64,000 nt of DNA from Ardenticatenaceae bacterium (GTDB taxonomy: Bacteria > Chloroflexota > Anaerolineae > Promineifilales > Promineifilaceae): positions 434,001 to 498,000 of the forward strand of contig JACKBN010000002.1 of NCBI GenBank assembly GCA_020634565.1. The letters run 5' to 3'. The position numbers were made by a program, and so were the translations under genes. A model generated the notes under the pieces. It did not search any database, was not told the DNA's origin, and saw only the letters and a list, made by a program, of their open reading frames with translations. Shown piece by piece: positions 61,107 through 64,000 of this stretch; positions within the stretch are counted from its first letter, which is position 1, and each line of letters starts with the position of its first letter.

Positions 61107-64000
61107 TCAGGCCAGGCCGTTGGCGCCCCGCAAGCGTTCGTTCAGCTTGCCAACCAAATCGTGATTACCGACTTTAGTGGCGAATTCGAGTGAATCTCGC
61201 CACTTTTGTACGGCCGTATCCTTGTCATCCCAAAAATTGTAAATGTCTCCCTGGTGGCCCAGGCAATAGGCCACGTGGAAATCGTCTTTGAGACGTTTGT
61301 ATTCAACAAGGCACGCCTCTGCCAGAGACAACGCCTCTTCATAGTTTTTTTCGGAGCGTTTGATCAGGAGCTGCACAAAGCGAACGGCCGTCATCGCCTG
61401 CCGGTCCCCCATCTTTTCCAGGAGGGCATAGCTTTCATCTGCGAACTGATTGGCTTCTTCAAAATAACCCATCTGAAGGTAAACAGAGGCCAGGCTTCTT
61501 TTCGCCATGGCAATCTCACCCAAATCATCCAGCTCCTTGGCCAAAGCCATGACTTGGTTGGCATAACGGAAAGCCTCCTTGTTCTGTTTGAGTTCAATCA
61601 AAACTGACACCAACAAACGCAAGCTGCGACATTCACCCAAATAATCGCCCAACCGCCGCTGCATCTCTGCCGCCTCCAAGGCCAAGGAACGCGCTGTCTC
61701 ATTATCCTTTTGGCGATGCCGCAGCCGCGCAAAGCGGTACAAGGCCAACGCAATCCCTTTTTCATCATTCTGGGTCTGGCGCAGCACCGTAATTCTGTTC
61801 AGCCGACGTTCCGCATCTTCTAGCTGCGACTGCTCAATGTCCAGACGGGCCAATTCATATTCCGCATCGGCAATACCCACGCCATCTGCAAGCTCGTCGT
61901 ACAAACTGAGTGCTTGCTGTAGCCAATTGCGCGCTTCATCCGGATCGCCTTGTTCCAGGCAAGCCTGCCCCCACCACAGCCAGTTTCGGGCCAGCTTGGG
62001 CTCATCTTCCAGGCGAACGGCCGCATGAAAAGCCAGTTCAAACGCCTGCCGGGCCTCATCAAAACGACCACGAGCAAACCAGGCATCTTTGAGAACGGCC
62101 GTAAACCGCAGCAGCTCCGGCCACTGTTGGGTATGTTCGGCAAATTTTACGGCCGTATCCAAGTTGCCCCACTCCAGATGCAGCCGCTGATAATTGGCCG
62201 CCTCACGCTCGGCAAAGTGGGCAAAATAACGCACGTAATGCCCTTGCGCAGCCGTGGCATCTTCCAGCTTGTCCTGGGCAAAAGTGGCCAGCAAGCTGTG
62301 CTGCCGATACCGCTGATTGCCCTCATCATGCAGCAAAGAAAGCTGCACCAGCGATTGCAGCTTGTCCTCAAACCGGAACAGCTTTTCTGGCGAGGCAAAA
62401 TCTACCTCAGCAATTGCGGCAATCGCTTCCAGGGAAAAGGAACGGCCGTCAAACAGCCCAAGGAGAGAAAAAAGATTGGTTTGCGCCTCTTCCAGATGGT
62501 TCCAGCTCAGCTCAAATGTTTCCCGAATCCGCTGGGCATCCTCCGCCAGATTTAGCGGCTCGATGCGCTGCTTCAAAAGCGTCACAAAATCGGTCAGCGA
62601 ACGATACGGCCGATACGCCAGGTAGCTGCCCGCAATGTTGATGGCTAGCGGCAAATTCCCCACCAGCTGGCAAATTTCATCCACCGCCTCAGGCTCAACA
62701 ATGGCCCGATCATCTTGAAGATGGTGCAGCAGCAGGCGACGGCCGTTTTCCAAAGCAAATTGGGCCAGCTCTACCGGCTGCGCCCCCACGCTGCGTACCA
62801 CACGCTCGGCCCGACTGGTAATCAGAATGGCGCAGGCACCCTCGTCTGGCAGTAAACGCCGAATTTTTGCGCCAGTCCACACATCATCCAAAATGAGCAG
62901 CGCACATTTCTCCGCTATCAAATCACGCACCACAGCCAACCGCTCTTCACCGGAACGCTGCTGGCTCAGATCAAACCCATAGGCAGCAGCCCATTGCGTC
63001 GCAATTTCTTCCGGCTGGGCGTCCGCGACATTGGCCCACAGCACGCCATCGGGAAAGTGGCTGCGCAAGCGATGAGCCACATGAAGCGCCAGCGTGGTTT
63101 TACCAATGCCGCCCATCCCGACAATTCCCAGGCGGGGCGAGCTCGTCTTATCCAGCAATGCCTGTTCCAATCGCTCAAGCGGTTCCGTCCGGCCCACAAA
63201 ATACGGCCGTTGCCCTGGCACCAAAAACGGCGGGGCATCTTTGGCGACGGTACGCTGCAACGGTGGCAAGGGCCGCGTCTCAGCCTTAAACGAGTCGTGA
63301 TTTTTAATCTCTAGCAGCAGTTCTGTTGTTTCGGGGGCTGGATCTGCGTCAAAATAAAGTTTCAGCGCTTCGCGGCAGCGTTCATACTGCATAATGGCCG
63401 CCGCTTTTTGGCCCTTGTGCGCAAAAAACCACATCAGATACCGATGGGCCGCTTCACGCCAGGGAGCTAGAGCCAAGGCCCGCTTGGCATACTGAATGCC
63501 TGTATCAAAATCGGCTGCCTCCCCCATCGTGGATTCAATGATTACTTCCAACGCATCCCAAACCAAATCATCCAAACGTTGCCGGATGGTAACAATTTCT
63601 TCGTCAAATGTGTTGAGATCGGGAATGGAAAAGCCTTGCAGAAATTCACCTTGGTAAATGGCAACGGCCTTTTTGAGAGCGGGAATATCTGGCGTTTCTT
63701 CACGACTGCTTTTGCTTAACAGCGCGTCAAAGGCTTGCACATCAAACCAGTAACCAGCCTGTGGGGAAAAGCCAATGTGCGTGCGCGACGCATCCAGATA
63801 ATCTTCTAGCCCAGCGCCGCGCAGTTTATTAAGCGCCACGCGCAAGTTGGCCAAAGCCAACTGGGAATCGGGCCAAAACAACGCCGCCAACTTTTCCCGT
63901 TTGTGCAAACGGGGATTCATGGCCAGATAACCCAACAGCGCTCTCGGTTTTTCTGGAATTTCCGCGGTAAAAAAGACCTGGGAACGGCCGTCTCCCCAAG
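61107..64000 (-). CDS. SARP/BTAD-NB-ARC-TPR transcriptional regulator (5' end outside the window)
   Basis: The frame is open from the right edge, so the N-terminal DNA-binding part is cut. A TTG at 63935 is an internal codon: the residues before it (FFTAEIPEKPRALLGYLAMN) belong to the family. Order: OmpR-type winged helix, BTAD domain (to about residue 200 of the visible part), NB-ARC ATPase with GIVGMGGIGKTTLALHVAH, CALLILDDVW, ITSRAERV and LVGNLPLAI, then TPR repeats to the C-terminus. AfsR/SARP-like proteins of this type respond to an unknown signal and activate nearby genes. Confidence 0.9.
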   Translation of the reverse strand, partial: WGDGRSQVFFTAEIPEKPRALLGYLAMNPRLHKREKLAALFWPDSQLALANLRVALNKLRGAGLEDYLDASRTHIGFSPQAGYWFDVQAFDALLSKSSREETPDIPALKKAVAIYQGEFLQGFSIPDLNTFDEEIVTIRQRLDDLVWDALEVIIESTMGEAADFDTGIQYAKRALALAPWREAAHRYLMWFFAHKGQKAAAIMQYERCREALKLYFDADPAPETTELLLEIKNHDSFKAETRPLPPLQRTVAKDAPPFLVPGQRPYFVGRTEPLERLEQALLDKTSSPRLGIVGMGGIGKTTLALHVAHRLRSHFPDGVLWANVADAQPEEIATQWAAAYGFDLSQQRSGEERLAVVRDLIAEKCALLILDDVWTGAKIRRLLPDEGACAILITSRAERVVRSVGAQPVELAQFALENGRRLLLHHLQDDRAIVEPEAVDEICQLVGNLPLAINIAGSYLAYRPYRSLTDFVTLLKQRIEPLNLAEDAQRIRETFELSWNHLEEAQTNLFSLLGLFDGRSFSLEAIAAIAEVDFASPEKLFRFEDKLQSLVQLSLLHDEGNQRYRQHSLLATFAQDKLEDATAAQGHYVRYFAHFAEREAANYQRLHLEWGNLDTAVKFAEHTQQWPELLRFTAVLKDAWFARGRFDEARQAFELAFHAAVRLEDEPKLARNWLWWGQACLEQGDPDEARNWLQQALSLYDELADGVGIADAEYELARLDIEQSQLEDAERRLNRITVLRQTQNDEKGIALALYRFARLRHRQKDNETARSLALEAAEMQRRLGDYLGECRSLRLLVSVLIELKQNKEAFRYANQVMALAKELDDLGEIAMAKRSLASVYLQMGYFEEANQFADESYALLEKMGDRQAMTAVRFVQLLIKRSEKNYEEALSLAEACLVEYKRLKDDFHVAYCLGHQGDIYNFWDDKDTAVQKWRDSLEFATKVGNHDLVGKLNERLRGANGLA

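Noticed and set aside
1..64000. tRNA or rRNA genes
   Set aside because: No cloverleaf with a GTTCGA-type loop or rRNA-like stretch was recognised on reading; a covariance search would be needed to exclude them fully.

Overview
The window looks like a chromosomal segment of an uncultured-type Chloroflexota bacterium (Anaerolineae/Ardenticatenia-like). This is an inference from gene content: an oxygen-independent haem operon, SARP/NB-ARC and WYL regulators, exported beta-propeller and DNRLRE proteins ending in FLP[L/I]V, and many short interspersed intergenic repeats. No rRNA or tRNA gene was recognised.

Layout. 1-3.8 kb: two convergent exported beta-propeller lipoproteins, the first broken by a frameshift. 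3.8-12.8 kb: a minus-strand haem operon, hemH-hemN-hemA-hemC-hemD-hemB-hemE-hemL, with 1-8 bp overlaps between several genes. It covers glutamyl-tRNA to haem except protoporphyrinogen oxidase. 13-20 kb: an AT-rich small membrane gene, then a minus-strand sugar/glycan group (gmd, phosphohexomutase, thioesterase, TatD, GT2, GT4). 20-25 kb: two large secreted proteins with a shared C-terminal module. 25-31 kb: a lasso-peptide-like maturation set (HPr-kinase-like ATPase, PqqD-like protein, B2 transglutaminase-like protein, asparagine synthetase) with no recognisable precursor, interleaved with a membrane glycosyltransferase riddled with repeats. 31-35 kb: an EEP-family hydrolase and two tandem HlyD-type adaptors. 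35-43 kb: central metabolism (dihydroorotate-dehydrogenase-like protein, pyruvate:ferredoxin oxidoreductase, pyruvate phosphate dikinase). 43-48 kb: a PMT-type glycosyltransferase and an ABC exporter. 48-54 kb: kynureninase, a DinB-like protein, a zinc ribbon protein, a CBS-type family II pyrophosphatase. 54-64 kb: an IS1 element, surE, a WYL regulator, a YncE-like propeller, an IS4-type element, a putative zinc protease, and a SARP/NB-ARC/TPR regulator that runs off the right edge.

Two genome-scale signals cut across the genes. First, the palindromic octamer ACGGCCGT occurs about 118 times by eye count, against about 1-1.5 expected by chance. It lies inside genes on both strands but is missing from both insertion sequences and from the AT-rich genes. 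It behaves like a highly iterated palindrome comparable to cyanobacterial HIP1. Second, several families of short, often palindromic repeats lie between genes and also inside reading frames without breaking them. One membrane glycosyltransferase carries about seven copies, and the asparagine synthetase carries a roughly 70 bp palindrome as an in-frame insert.
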